Assembly (NCBI GenBank): GCA_001683825.1
Contig: LXTR01000073.1
Coordinates: 1 to 47,765, forward strand
Origin: Flavobacteriaceae bacterium CP2B
GTDB lineage: Bacteria; Bacteroidota; Bacteroidia; Flavobacteriales; Flavobacteriaceae
Length of the DNA stretch: 47,765 nt
Direction of reading: 5' to 3'
Of this stretch, positions 18,659-26,733 are shown in pieces (positions within the stretch are counted from its first letter, which is position 1; each line of letters opens with the position of its first letter). The notes beneath the pieces were generated by a model. It did not search any database. It saw nothing but the letters and a program-made list of their open reading frames with translations, and had not been told where the DNA came from. A program made the position numbers and the translations under genes.

Positions 18659-21364
18659 TTATCTCCTTTGGCTTCGGTTCTCCCATTTCAGGTCACTGAG
18701 GATGGAACTTTTGATACCGATAAAGAAATACCAGCGTTCATAGGTGCCAAAAGGGGTCCAGTTGAAATTCATTTTAAAACTCTTCAGGTCCCGTTCAAAA
18801 CGGAGTTGGGTAACGGTGAACCCCTTCCTTTTGACGTCATAGCCCGAAGATACGCCTATTTTCCATCTGGGCGCGGGTTCAATATCGCCCGAAAACATGA
18901 GGGACTGGTTGCTGATTTCATTTTGGCGGTTGCTGTTGCTGTACGTCAGGGCGTACTGCAAACGCAGGGTCCAAGGGATTTTGGTGCCATATACCGGGTT
19001 TTCTACATCGTCCGGGTCTCGGTCGTCAAAGGTGTTGTCGTTAAAATTGTTGGCACGCCCGAACAGGTCATCGGTACGCCCGCCGCTGGCCGCCACGTAG
19101 GTATCCCCGTCATAGGGGTCGCCTCGCTGCTCCGGCTCTTCTTTTTTGTCCTTGCCGAAATCCTTGCTGCTCAGCGAATAGCTCAGGTTGGCCCTGGCTG
19201 AGGTGAGCCGGAACAGCCCGCCCCCGTTGTTGATGTTAAAGGTATTAATTCGCGTTCCGTTGTTGTCTATGGCGTACGGGTCCAGGCTGGCCCCAAAGTT
19301 GATCGCCATTTTGTTGTTGAGGATGTTGGTACCCCCGGTCAGGGAAAGGGGGCTGAGCTTAAGGGAGTCTGCCTCGAAGTTATAACTGGTAGATAGGTTT
19401 AAACTGTTCAGCAGCATGACTTTCTTGGGTTCGGTGGCGGTACTGTCGCGGTCCCGTACCTTGGCCTCCAGGGTATTCTGGAGCGAAAAGCTCATGGCGC
19501 TGGATTTACCCAGCCTGGGCGCCCCGTATATCGTGTTCTGGAAGCGGCTGAACTGCACCGGTTGCCCGGTTGCCTCGTTGAGGTATTCCTCATAGTACTG
19601 CTCAAAAGACGGGGCGTAGCCGTAGCCTACGGAGGGCCGCATTACATGGCGGATCGCCTGTATTTTCTTGTCTTCCCCGAAATTGAAGGTACCGTAGAGC
19701 GTGGTGCCCACATTGGCACTGAAATTATATTGGTTATAGCGGTCAAACCCGCTGATGGTATCGGTTACCACTGTTTGGGTGGCGCTGTCAAAGCGCTGGT
19801 TGAAGGTCTGCAGGGTCCAGACGTCTTCGTAAGACCCGCCGAGGCTCACACTAAAAAACTTCGCCACCTTGAAGTTGGTGGCCAGGGGGATGCGGTGGCG
19901 CGCCCCCACCTTGGCATCTTCGAACATGCGCGCGGTCAGGAAGTCCTCGTCATTGGTGCGTATGCTGTTGCGCGCATTGAGGTCGTACTGGAAGTTTACA
20001 TTTTGTATGATCCCTTTTTTGATCCCGTCCCTTTTGGCAAAGGGGTATATCCGCTCCATACTGGCCTGCAAGGTGGGCAGGGTGACGTCTACGGTGTTGG
20101 TGTTCGTATTCTGGTTATGGGTGGCCGTCAGGCTCATGTTCACCGAGGGATAGGCCGGGAAGGTCTTGGAATAGGAGATAGATGAGGACAGGTTGTTTAC
20201 CTGGGTGTTCGGCAGGTTTTGCTGGAGCAGGGAGTTCCGGTAGTACTGGCTGCTCCCCAGGTTGACTGAGGCCGAAAGCCGGGAGTTGGGGCTGGCCTTG
20301 GTATCCTGGGAATGGCTGATCTGAATGTTGTAGATCGTATTCCGGCTGTAATCGTCAAACCCTTTCTGGCTCGTAATCAGGTTTTCATAGCGGATATTCA
20401 CGTTCCCGCGATAGCGGTAGCGTTTTGCGTAGACCGACTGCGCCCGTATCCCATAACTCCCGTTGGTATAGAGGTCGCCCGTAAAGGTCACATCCACATA
20501 GTCGTTAATGGGCAGGTAATACCCGCCGTTTTGAAGGAAATACCCCCGGTCCGGGTCATTTCCAAATGTAGGCATCATAATTCCGGCCGTACGCCCCACT
20601 GTCAGTGGGAAATAGGCAAAGGGAAGCGCTATGGGCGTAGGCACATCCACAATGTACAGGTTGCTGAACCCGGCGATCACCTTCTTTTTAGGCACAAATT
20701 TGGCTTTCCGCACCCGAATGTAATAATCGGGGTCTATGGTGTCCTTGGAGGTGGTGAGTTTACCCTCGCTGAGGAAGTAGACCGAGTCGTTCTCTTTCTT
20801 GGTGACCTGGGCATATACCTTCATGGCATCGCTCCCCAGTTGCCCCAGTCCTGCCTGCTGCTCGGTACGCGAATTCCAGATCAGGGCCTTTTCGGTATCA
20901 AAGTTAAACCGGATAGAATCGGGGATCACCACGTTATCCCCCTGTTTAAAGTAAGGGAGTTGGGTATAGTTGCCCAGGGAGTCTTTGAGGCGCCCGGCAT
21001 AGACTTCATTCTTGATGTAATCCATGATGATGATCCCGGCTTTGAGCTCCGTATCCTGGTAATAGATCTCTGCTTCGTTGTAGAGGTAGATTTTTTGCTC
21101 TTTTTGGCTTAGTTTTACATAGTCCTTGGCCTTGTATTGGATGTTGTCGAGCAAGGTCGACTTTTTTGGGGGGACAGAATCGGTTTCCACAGAGTCGGTT
21201 TCCATGCGGCCAAACCCCAGGGTAGCCGGGAGAGGTGGGGCGATAATGCTGTCTTGTACTGCCTTGATGGGGAGTGGGGTAACCGGGTCTTCCTGAGCAC
21301 AAAGGGAAAAGGAGCCAAGGAGGAGTAGCCATAGGAAAAGTACTGTATGTTTATTTGATCGCAA
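18659..21364 (-). CDS. lptD: LPS-assembly protein LptD, Bacteroidota type (TTG start)
   Basis: Outer-membrane beta-barrel that inserts LPS into the outer leaflet. A signal peptide ending LCAQ is followed by a proline-rich segment, a beta-jellyroll OstA-like domain (about residues 70-240, with LYNEAEIYYQDTELKAG and LTTSKDTIDPDYYIR) and a long barrel domain with many alternating aromatic/polar strands up to residue 900. The segment YLPINDYVDVTFTGDLYTNGS is typical of Bacteroidota LptD. The only usable start giving a normal signal peptide is the TTG at 21364; the frame continues upstream without ATG or GTG. It is divergent from the amidase gene. The barrel includes an acidic low-complexity loop near residues 755-790. 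Confidence 0.92.
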   Translation of the reverse strand: MRSNKHTVLFLWLLLLGSFSLCAQEDPVTPLPIKAVQDSIIAPPLPATLGFGRMETDSVETDSVPPKKSTLLDNIQYKAKDYVKLSQKEQKIYLYNEAEIYYQDTELKAGIIIMDYIKNEVYAGRLKDSLGNYTQLPYFKQGDNVVIPDSIRFNFDTEKALIWNSRTEQQAGLGQLGSDAMKVYAQVTKKENDSVYFLSEGKLTTSKDTIDPDYYIRVRKAKFVPKKKVIAGFSNLYIVDVPTPIALPFAYFPLTVGRTAGIMMPTFGNDPDRGYFLQNGGYYLPINDYVDVTFTGDLYTNGSYGIRAQSVYAKRYRYRGNVNIRYENLITSQKGFDDYSRNTIYNIQISHSQDTKASPNSRLSASVNLGSSQYYRNSLLQQNLPNTQVNNLSSSISYSKTFPAYPSVNMSLTATHNQNTNTNTVDVTLPTLQASMERIYPFAKRDGIKKGIIQNVNFQYDLNARNSIRTNDEDFLTARMFEDAKVGARHRIPLATNFKVAKFFSVSLGGSYEDVWTLQTFNQRFDSATQTVVTDTISGFDRYNQYNFSANVGTTLYGTFNFGEDKKIQAIRHVMRPSVGYGYAPSFEQYYEEYLNEATGQPVQFSRFQNTIYGAPRLGKSSAMSFSLQNTLEAKVRDRDSTATEPKKVMLLNSLNLSTSYNFEADSLKLSPLSLTGGTNILNNKMAINFGASLDPYAIDNNGTRINTFNINNGGGLFRLTSARANLSYSLSSKDFGKDKKEEPEQRGDPYDGDTYVAASGGRTDDLFGRANNFNDNTFDDRDPDDVENPVYGTKIPWTLRLQYALTYSNSNRQNEISNQSLMFSGDIEPAPRWKIGVSSGYDVKRKGFTVTQLRFERDLKSFKMNFNWTPFGTYERWYFFIGIKSSILSDLKWENRSQRR

Positions 21365-21410
21365 TGCTTTAAATCCTATTTTTGTAACTATTAGGCTCCT
21401 TCCGGAGGGT

Positions 21411-21418
21411 CAAACTTA
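21411..21418 (-). promoter_or_regulatory. Candidate -7 box (TAAGTTTG) for lptD
   Basis: Exact TAnnTTTG match about 47 bases before the lptD TTG codon, in the 132-base divergent region shared with the amidase gene. No clear -33 element. On the other strand TAAATTTA at 21454-21461 is a one-mismatch box that could serve the amidase. Confidence 0.4.
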
Positions 21419-21496
21419 CATATATTTTTTCTTCTGCTGTCTGAGCATTACGATAAATTTAACCCCGGCAGGGCCCTTTGAAATACTGAAAGCACT

Positions 21497-22906
21497 ATGT
21501 ATATGAGACGGTTTTTGATCCTTCCTTTTTTGTTTTTGTCAGGGCTCCTTATGTCCTCCGGGGGAGGTGAGCGGCCGGTGCCGGGAACCGCCCCTTTCAC
21601 CGTTGTCCTGGATGCCGGTCATGGCGGGCACGACCCCGGTAACCTCGGGAACGGCTATATGGAAAAGAATATAGCCCTGAATATTGTCCTGGAAGTGGGG
21701 CGCTGGCTTGAAAAGCAACCCGATATCAAAGTGGTGTATACCCGAAAAGACGATTCCTTTGTAGACCTTTTCATGCGGGGCAAGATCGCCAATGATTCCA
21801 ATGCCGACCTGTTCGTGTCGGTACATTGCGATTCGCACTCTTCCGACGCCCATGGAGCGGGTACTTTTGTGTTGGGGTTGCACGCCAACGAACAGAATTT
21901 TGAGATTGCCAAGAAAGAAAACTCCGTGATTTACCTGGAGGATGATTATGAGACGCGCTACGCGGAATACGACATCAACTCCCCCGAGTCTATTATCGGC
22001 CTTACCATCATGCAGGAAGAGTTCCTGGACCAGAGCATCGCCCTGGCCAAGTTAATGCAGGACGCTTTCTCCGGAAGGCTAAAACGCAATGACCGCAAGG
22101 TAAAACAGGCGGGATTTATCGTATTGCACCAGACCTTTATGCCCAGTGTCCTGGTGGAAACAGGATTTTTGACCAACAAGAACGAAGGCAGCTACCTGAA
22201 TTCTAACAAGGGGCAGTTGGAAATGGGGAAGGCCATCGCCGATGCCATCATCAGCTACAAGCAGAACGTGAGGAGCCAGGCAGGCAACCTGCTGGCCGCC
22301 TCCGCCCCGCCATCTTCCGGTTCAAAAAGGGTAGAAGAAATACAGGAGCGCCAGGAAGCGGTCCCGGTACAAGGCCCTGAAGTTTCCGAAAAAGCCGACG
22401 TGCCCCGGGAGGTGCAGGCAGAAGCACTAACAAAGGCCGCGGCAGACAAGGAAGTGAAGGCCAGCCAAACCATTGAAACCCCTAAAACACCCCCGCCGGC
22501 TCCTGCCCAAAGCGAGCCGAAAGGCAAAGCCCTGGGCGAATTGGCCATGGCGACGGAGATCAGCCAGAAAGCCGGAGACCCGGAAGTATCCGGGTCAGAA
22601 CCGATGGCTCCTGAAAAACCAGAAGCATCAATTGGGGAGCGGTCGGTAGTCTTCAAGGTGCAACTATTGGCCAGCTCAAAAGACCTGCCCCTGCAACCTG
22701 GCAATTTCAAGGGCCTTGGCAAGCTTTCCAAAGAACCGTACAAAAACCTGTTTCGTTATTTTTACGGGAGCACAGACTCCTACAAAGTGGCCCAAATGCT
22801 GAAGTCGAATGCCGATTTAAAAGGGTATACGTCCTCTTTTATTGTGGCCTATAAAGATGGGGTGCGAATCAGCATCGAAGAAGCCATGAAATACGTTAAG
22901 GATTAA
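21497..22906 (+). CDS. N-acetylmuramoyl-L-alanine amidase (Amidase_3, AmiC-like) with C-terminal SPOR-like domain
   Basis: Zinc amidase that cuts the bond between MurNAc and the stem peptide, probably in daughter-cell separation. After a signal peptide and a short linker the catalytic domain (about residues 33-255) shows the zinc ligands in DAGHGGHDPG, in MEKNIALN, in SVHCDSHSS and the catalytic Glu in LVETGFLTNKNE. A low-complexity Ala/Pro/Glu/Lys linker of about 120 residues follows. The last 85 residues begin FKVQLLASSKDLPL and contain LFRYFYGS, which resembles a SPOR domain that binds denuded glycan. The start may be the second ATG at 21503. It is followed after 55 bases by the MCE gene. 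Confidence 0.9.
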   Translation: MYMRRFLILPFLFLSGLLMSSGGGERPVPGTAPFTVVLDAGHGGHDPGNLGNGYMEKNIALNIVLEVGRWLEKQPDIKVVYTRKDDSFVDLFMRGKIANDSNADLFVSVHCDSHSSDAHGAGTFVLGLHANEQNFEIAKKENSVIYLEDDYETRYAEYDINSPESIIGLTIMQEEFLDQSIALAKLMQDAFSGRLKRNDRKVKQAGFIVLHQTFMPSVLVETGFLTNKNEGSYLNSNKGQLEMGKAIADAIISYKQNVRSQAGNLLAASAPPSSGSKRVEEIQERQEAVPVQGPEVSEKADVPREVQAEALTKAAADKEVKASQTIETPKTPPPAPAQSEPKGKALGELAMATEISQKAGDPEVSGSEPMAPEKPEASIGERSVVFKVQLLASSKDLPLQPGNFKGLGKLSKEPYKNLFRYFYGSTDSYKVAQMLKSNADLKGYTSSFIVAYKDGVRISIEEAMKYVKD

Positions 22907-22930
22907 TAGACCCCTTTCTAAAATTATTTC

Positions 22931-22938
22931 TAATTTTG
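22931..22938 (+). promoter_or_regulatory. Candidate -7 box (TAATTTTG) for the MCE-FeS operon
   Basis: Exact TAnnTTTG match in the 55-base gap between the amidase and MCE genes. The predicted start, near 22945, leaves about 17 bases before the TTG start codon. No clear -33 element. Confidence 0.42.
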
Positions 22939-22961
22939 TTTGGAACCCAAAAAACAGCCGC

Positions 22962-23930
22962 TTGAAAATATCCAGGGAAATTAAAACAGGGATTATCGTC
23001 ATCGGCGGAGTCCTTTTGTTCATTTTAGGTTTCAGTTATCTTAAATCGGCCCCACTTTTTGAAAGCAGCAAGACCTTTTATGCCGTGTATGCCAATGTCG
23101 GCGGGCTGCAGACCGGCACGCAGGTTTCTATTAACGGGCTGGGAGTAGGAAAGGTCAAGAACATAGCATTCAAGGATCAGTCTGGCAAACTCCTGGTGAC
23201 CTTTTCGGTTGACAGTCAATTTGAATTTTCCGAAAACAGCACAGCGGAGTTATATGACACCGGGATCATCGGCGGCAAGGGCATACAGATCAAACCGGTG
23301 TTTGACGGGGCACCCATGGCCAAATCGGGCGATACGCTTTCTTCACAAAGCCGGCCGGGGCTGACCGAACTGGTACAGCAAAAGCTCAGTCCGTTGCAAT
23401 CCAAGGTGGAAGCGGCGGTAGCCAATGCCGATTCGCTGCTTATGAACGTGAACGATGTACTCGACGACAATACCCGGAAAGACCTCCGGGAGAGTATTCA
23501 CGGATTGAATATTGTTGTGGCTTCCTTCGGGCAAAGTGCCCATGCGCTCAACAGCCTCCTGGCCGATAACAAGACCCAGTTGGACAGTTCCATCGCCAAC
23601 ATCCATACCATGACCGCCAATTTCTCCAGGATCTCTGATTCTATCGCGGCCGCAGGCCTGAGCAAAACCATGAGGAACCTGGAGTCTACCGTGACCAACC
23701 TGGACCAACTACTTTCGAAGATCGAGAGCGGGGAGGGCTCCCTGGGGAAACTGGTGCACAATGACCAGTTGTACGACAACCTGGCGGCGGCTTCAAGGGA
23801 ACTTGACTTGCTGCTCCAGGATTTTCGCCTGAACCCCAAACGCTACGTCAACGTGTCGGTTTTCGGGAAAAAGCAAAAGGAGTATGCGCTTCCGGAAAAT
23901 GATCCCGCCCAAAACCCAGAGAACGAATAA
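22962..23930 (+). CDS. MCE (MlaD) family lipid-transport protein (TTG start)
   Basis: Periplasmic substrate-binding component of an MCE/Mla-type lipid transporter. An N-terminal anchor helix (about residues 9-28) is followed by one MCE domain, including VGGLQTGTQVSINGLGVGKV and TAELYDTGIIGGKGI. A helical coiled-coil region of about 150 residues comes next, expected to form a hexameric tube. The TTG at 22962 gives the family-typical N-terminus KISREIKTGIIV. The stop codon overlaps the ATG of the next gene by one base, so translation is probably coupled. The ATPase and permease (MlaF/MlaE) partners are not here and would need to be elsewhere. Confidence 0.9.
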   Translation: MKISREIKTGIIVIGGVLLFILGFSYLKSAPLFESSKTFYAVYANVGGLQTGTQVSINGLGVGKVKNIAFKDQSGKLLVTFSVDSQFEFSENSTAELYDTGIIGGKGIQIKPVFDGAPMAKSGDTLSSQSRPGLTELVQQKLSPLQSKVEAAVANADSLLMNVNDVLDDNTRKDLRESIHGLNIVVASFGQSAHALNSLLADNKTQLDSSIANIHTMTANFSRISDSIAAAGLSKTMRNLESTVTNLDQLLSKIESGEGSLGKLVHNDQLYDNLAAASRELDLLLQDFRLNPKRYVNVSVFGKKQKEYALPENDPAQNPENE

Positions 23931-25255
23931 TGCAGTACCTACCCAATTTGTTATTCGCCCTCATCCTGCTATCGGGCATCTGGTTCTTTGTGCGGAACGT
24001 GGGAAAGCTCCGGCGCAACATCGGCCTGGGAAAAGACCGGGATGTCTCTGACAACAGGCCCCGGCGTTGGAAAAATATGGCGCGGATTGCCCTTGGGCAA
24101 TCCAAGATGGTGGTACGGCCCGTGGCCGGTGCGATGCACATTATCGTGTACCTCGGTTTTATCATCATCAATGTCGAGGTCCTCGAAATCATCATCGATG
24201 GGCTGTTGGGCACCCACCGCGTTTTTGCGCCCCTGGGGCCCCTGTATGATTTCCTGATCGCGGCCTTTGAAATACTGGCCTTTTTGGTGATCGTAGCCGT
24301 AGTGGTCTTTTGGCTGCGCCGGAATGCCCTGCGCCTCGCGCGCTTTGTAAAACCCGAAATGAAAGGATGGCCGAGCAGGGATGGGAATATGATCCTGTAT
24401 ATAGAATTGGTCCTCATGTTCCTGTTTTTAAGCATGAACGCTGCAGATTTCCGCTTGCAGCAACTGGAAGTCGCCCATTATACCAAGGCAGGAACCTTTC
24501 CCGTAAGCCAATTCCTGGCCGGCCTTATGGAGGGGCTGCCGGTAGCTTCCCTCATTTTGGTAGAGCGGACCGCCTGGTGGCTGCACATCCTTGGGATCCT
24601 GTTCTTTTTAAACTATTTATATTATTCCAAACACCTGCATATACTGCTGGCCTTTCCCAATACCTTTTTTGCCAGTTTAAACCCCCCGGGCCAATTTAGG
24701 AACCTGGAGGCGGTAACCAGGGAAGTGCGCCTGATGACCGACCCATCGGCCGATCCATATGCCGCCCCGGAAGAAGGGACCGGACCCCCTGAAAAATTTG
24801 GCGCCTCGGACGTGACCGATTTAAGCTGGGTACAGTTGTTGGCGGCCTATACCTGCACGGAGTGCGGACGTTGTACCAGCGAATGCCCTGCCAACCAAAC
24901 TGGTAAAAAACTGTCTCCCAGGAAGATCATGATGGATACCAGGGACCGGCTGGAAGAAGTGGGCAAAAATATAGATGCCAACAAGGGCACCTTTGTGGAG
25001 GATGGAAAACAATTGCTAAACGATTACATCAGCCCCGAGGAACTCTGGGCCTGTACCTCGTGCAATGCTTGTGTCCAGGCGTGTCCTGTTAGCATAGACC
25101 CCTTGTCGATTATCATGGACATGCGGCAGTACCTGGTGATGGAACAATCCGCAGCCCCCGCTGAGCTCAATGCGATGATGGGGAATATTGAAAACAATGG
25201 TGCGCCCTGGCCGTTCAACCAGATGGACCGGCTAAATTGGGCGAAAGACTCATAA
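23930..25255 (+). CDS. Membrane (Fe-S)-binding protein with two 4Fe-4S motifs, HdrC-like C-terminus
   Basis: Predicted inner-membrane electron-transfer protein. The first 240 residues hold about five hydrophobic helices (starts near residues 4, 65, 107, 153 and 203), resembling a cytochrome-b/NarI-like or HdrE-like anchor. The last 150 residues contain two ferredoxin motifs: CTECGRCTSECP (CxxCxxCxxxCP) and CTSCNACVQACP. The pairing with the CCG-domain protein downstream resembles heterodisulfide reductase HdrE/HdrD-type or GlcF-type modules. The ATG shares one base with the MCE stop. The electron donor and acceptor are unknown; no flavoprotein partner is encoded nearby. Confidence 0.82.
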   Translation: MQYLPNLLFALILLSGIWFFVRNVGKLRRNIGLGKDRDVSDNRPRRWKNMARIALGQSKMVVRPVAGAMHIIVYLGFIIINVEVLEIIIDGLLGTHRVFAPLGPLYDFLIAAFEILAFLVIVAVVVFWLRRNALRLARFVKPEMKGWPSRDGNMILYIELVLMFLFLSMNAADFRLQQLEVAHYTKAGTFPVSQFLAGLMEGLPVASLILVERTAWWLHILGILFFLNYLYYSKHLHILLAFPNTFFASLNPPGQFRNLEAVTREVRLMTDPSADPYAAPEEGTGPPEKFGASDVTDLSWVQLLAAYTCTECGRCTSECPANQTGKKLSPRKIMMDTRDRLEEVGKNIDANKGTFVEDGKQLLNDYISPEELWACTSCNACVQACPVSIDPLSIIMDMRQYLVMEQSAAPAELNAMMGNIENNGAPWPFNQMDRLNWAKDS

Positions 25256-25268
25256 AACGATACAACCT

Positions 25269-26060
25269 ATGGCCGAAGCCTTAAAGATACCTACCATGGC
25301 GGAGTACGCTGCTGAAGGAAAACAACCCGAAGTTTTGTTTTGGGTGGGTTGCGCCGGGAGCTTTGACGACCGGGCCAAGAAGATCACCAAGGCGTTTGTC
25401 CGGATACTGACGCGGGCGGGCGTGGATTTCGCGGTACTTGGCACCGAGGAGAGTTGTACGGGTGACCCCGCCAAACGGGCGGGAAACGAGTTCCTCTTCC
25501 AGATGCAGGCCGTGACCAATATCGAAGTACTCAATGGGTATGGCATAACCAGGATCGTTACCGCATGCCCGCATTGTTTCAATACCCTGAAGAATGAATA
25601 CCCGGGCCTGGGGGGCACTTACCAGGTCATGCACCACACCAAATTCATCAACGAACTGTTGAAGGAAGGCCGCCTCCGTTTGGAGGGGGGGAAATTCAAG
25701 GGGAAACGCATTACCTACCACGACCCCTGTTACCTCGGGAGGGCCAACAATATTTACGAGGCCCCCAGGGAACTGATCGAGAAACTGGATGCCGAATTGC
25801 GTGAAATGAAAAACTGCAAGCAGCGTGGTTTGTGTTGTGGTGCGGGCGGTGCCCAAATGTTTAAGGAACCGGAGAAAGGTGAGAAAGACGTGAATATGGC
25901 ACGCACCGAACAGGCCCTGGAAACGGAAGCCGGGATCATTGCCGCAGCCTGTCCTTTCTGCAACACCATGCTGACCGACGGGGTCAAGGGCAAGGAAAAG
26001 GAAGGGCAGGTGGCCGTCATGGATATCGCCGAACTCATCGCCCAGGCCGAAGACCTGTAG
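25269..26060 (+). CDS. Cysteine-rich (CCG-domain) Fe-S protein, HdrB/GlcF-like
   Basis: Cytoplasmic protein of 263 residues with two CCG-type (DUF224) cysteine repeats. The first carries FWVGCAGSFDD, then ESCTGDPAKR and TACPHCFNTLKNEYP. The second carries TYHDPCYLGR, then GLCCGAGGAQMF and AACPFCNTML. In HdrB and related proteins these cysteines hold a non-cubane iron-sulfur cluster and act in disulfide or lactate/glycolate oxidation. The gene begins 13 bases after the membrane Fe-S protein and is its probable subunit. Bacillithiol-disulfide reduction is an attractive guess because bshA is close by, but this is speculation. Confidence 0.85.
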   Translation: MAEALKIPTMAEYAAEGKQPEVLFWVGCAGSFDDRAKKITKAFVRILTRAGVDFAVLGTEESCTGDPAKRAGNEFLFQMQAVTNIEVLNGYGITRIVTACPHCFNTLKNEYPGLGGTYQVMHHTKFINELLKEGRLRLEGGKFKGKRITYHDPCYLGRANNIYEAPRELIEKLDAELREMKNCKQRGLCCGAGGAQMFKEPEKGEKDVNMARTEQALETEAGIIAAACPFCNTMLTDGVKGKEKEGQVAVMDIAELIAQAEDL

Positions 26061-26077
26061 AGTACCGCCGGGGCCGG

Positions 26078-26108
26078 TTGAATCGCAGCTACATATTCCC
26101 TAACTTTG
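26078..26108 (+). promoter_or_regulatory. Promoter candidate TTG-N20-TAACTTTG upstream of the 26155 gene
   Basis: An exact -7 box TAACTTTG (26101-26108) with a TTG at 26078-26080 at a 20-base spacing, which matches the Bacteroidota sigma factor consensus. The predicted start is near 26114, so the ATG at 26155 rather than an upstream frame is used. Confidence 0.6.
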
Positions 26109-26154
26109 AAGCCAGATGCGGGCACCTTCCCAAAGGGCCCCTAAAGAACACAAT

Positions 26155-26637
26155 ATGTTAGTAGATTTTAAAACACTCCCGGAAACCTCCAGGGTCTGGA
26201 TATATCAGGCCAACCGGAGTTTTAGTGATGAAGAAATGATGGATCTCAAGGGGCGGCTGGATGCCTTTATTACCCAATGGACCGCACACGGCAGCCAGCT
26301 GAAGGCAGGATATGATATCCCTTACAAACGGTTTATCGTCATTGGGCTCGACCAGGCCCAGGCTTCGGCCTCCGGTTGCTCCATAGATGCTTCGGTACAT
26401 TTCATACAATCGCTTGAACAGCGGTTTGGTGTGGAATTGCTTGACAAGATGAATGTTTCCTATAAGCAAGGCGAATTTATCGCTTACAAACCCCTCAATG
26501 ATTTCAAGAAAATGGCAAAGGACAAGGCAGTATCCGGGAACACGATTGTTTTTAACAACCTGGTGACCAACAAGCAAGAGTACCTGAGCCATTGGGAAGT
26601 ACCTGCCGCGGAAAGCTGGCACAGCCGTTTCCTGTAG
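26155..26637 (+). CDS. Conserved flavobacterial protein, often labelled 'ABC transporter ATPase' without Walker motifs
   Basis: A 160-residue cytoplasmic protein that I recognise as a family conserved across Flavobacteriia. Such proteins are often annotated as ABC transporter ATPases, but the sequence has no Walker A (GxxGxGKS), signature or Walker B motif, so that name is not supported. Visible segments include VWIYQANRSFSDEEM, FITQWTAHGSQLKAGYDIPYKRF and a conserved cysteine in ASGCSIDASVHFIQSLEQ. The sequence is rich in aromatic residues and predicted mixed alpha/beta. The ATG at 26155 follows a good promoter. Function unknown; the neighbourhood of envelope genes gives no firm clue. Confidence 0.82.
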   Translation: MLVDFKTLPETSRVWIYQANRSFSDEEMMDLKGRLDAFITQWTAHGSQLKAGYDIPYKRFIVIGLDQAQASASGCSIDASVHFIQSLEQRFGVELLDKMNVSYKQGEFIAYKPLNDFKKMAKDKAVSGNTIVFNNLVTNKQEYLSHWEVPAAESWHSRFL

Positions 26638-26733
26638 TATCTGTAAAGGCCACACCCCCGGACTACATTGCGTGTATCGGCCAAATGCAATATTTTATTT
26701 CCTTTATAGTTAGGTATGCTAGAGGATTCTTTT

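Noticed and set aside
20312-21112. 266-codon plus-strand frame opposite lptD
   Set aside because: Shadow of the lptD coding sequence; the repetitive valine/isoleucine pattern is typical of reversed beta-barrel codons.
26155-26637. ATP-binding subunit of an ABC transporter
   Set aside because: There is no Walker A, signature or Walker B motif, and the protein is too short.
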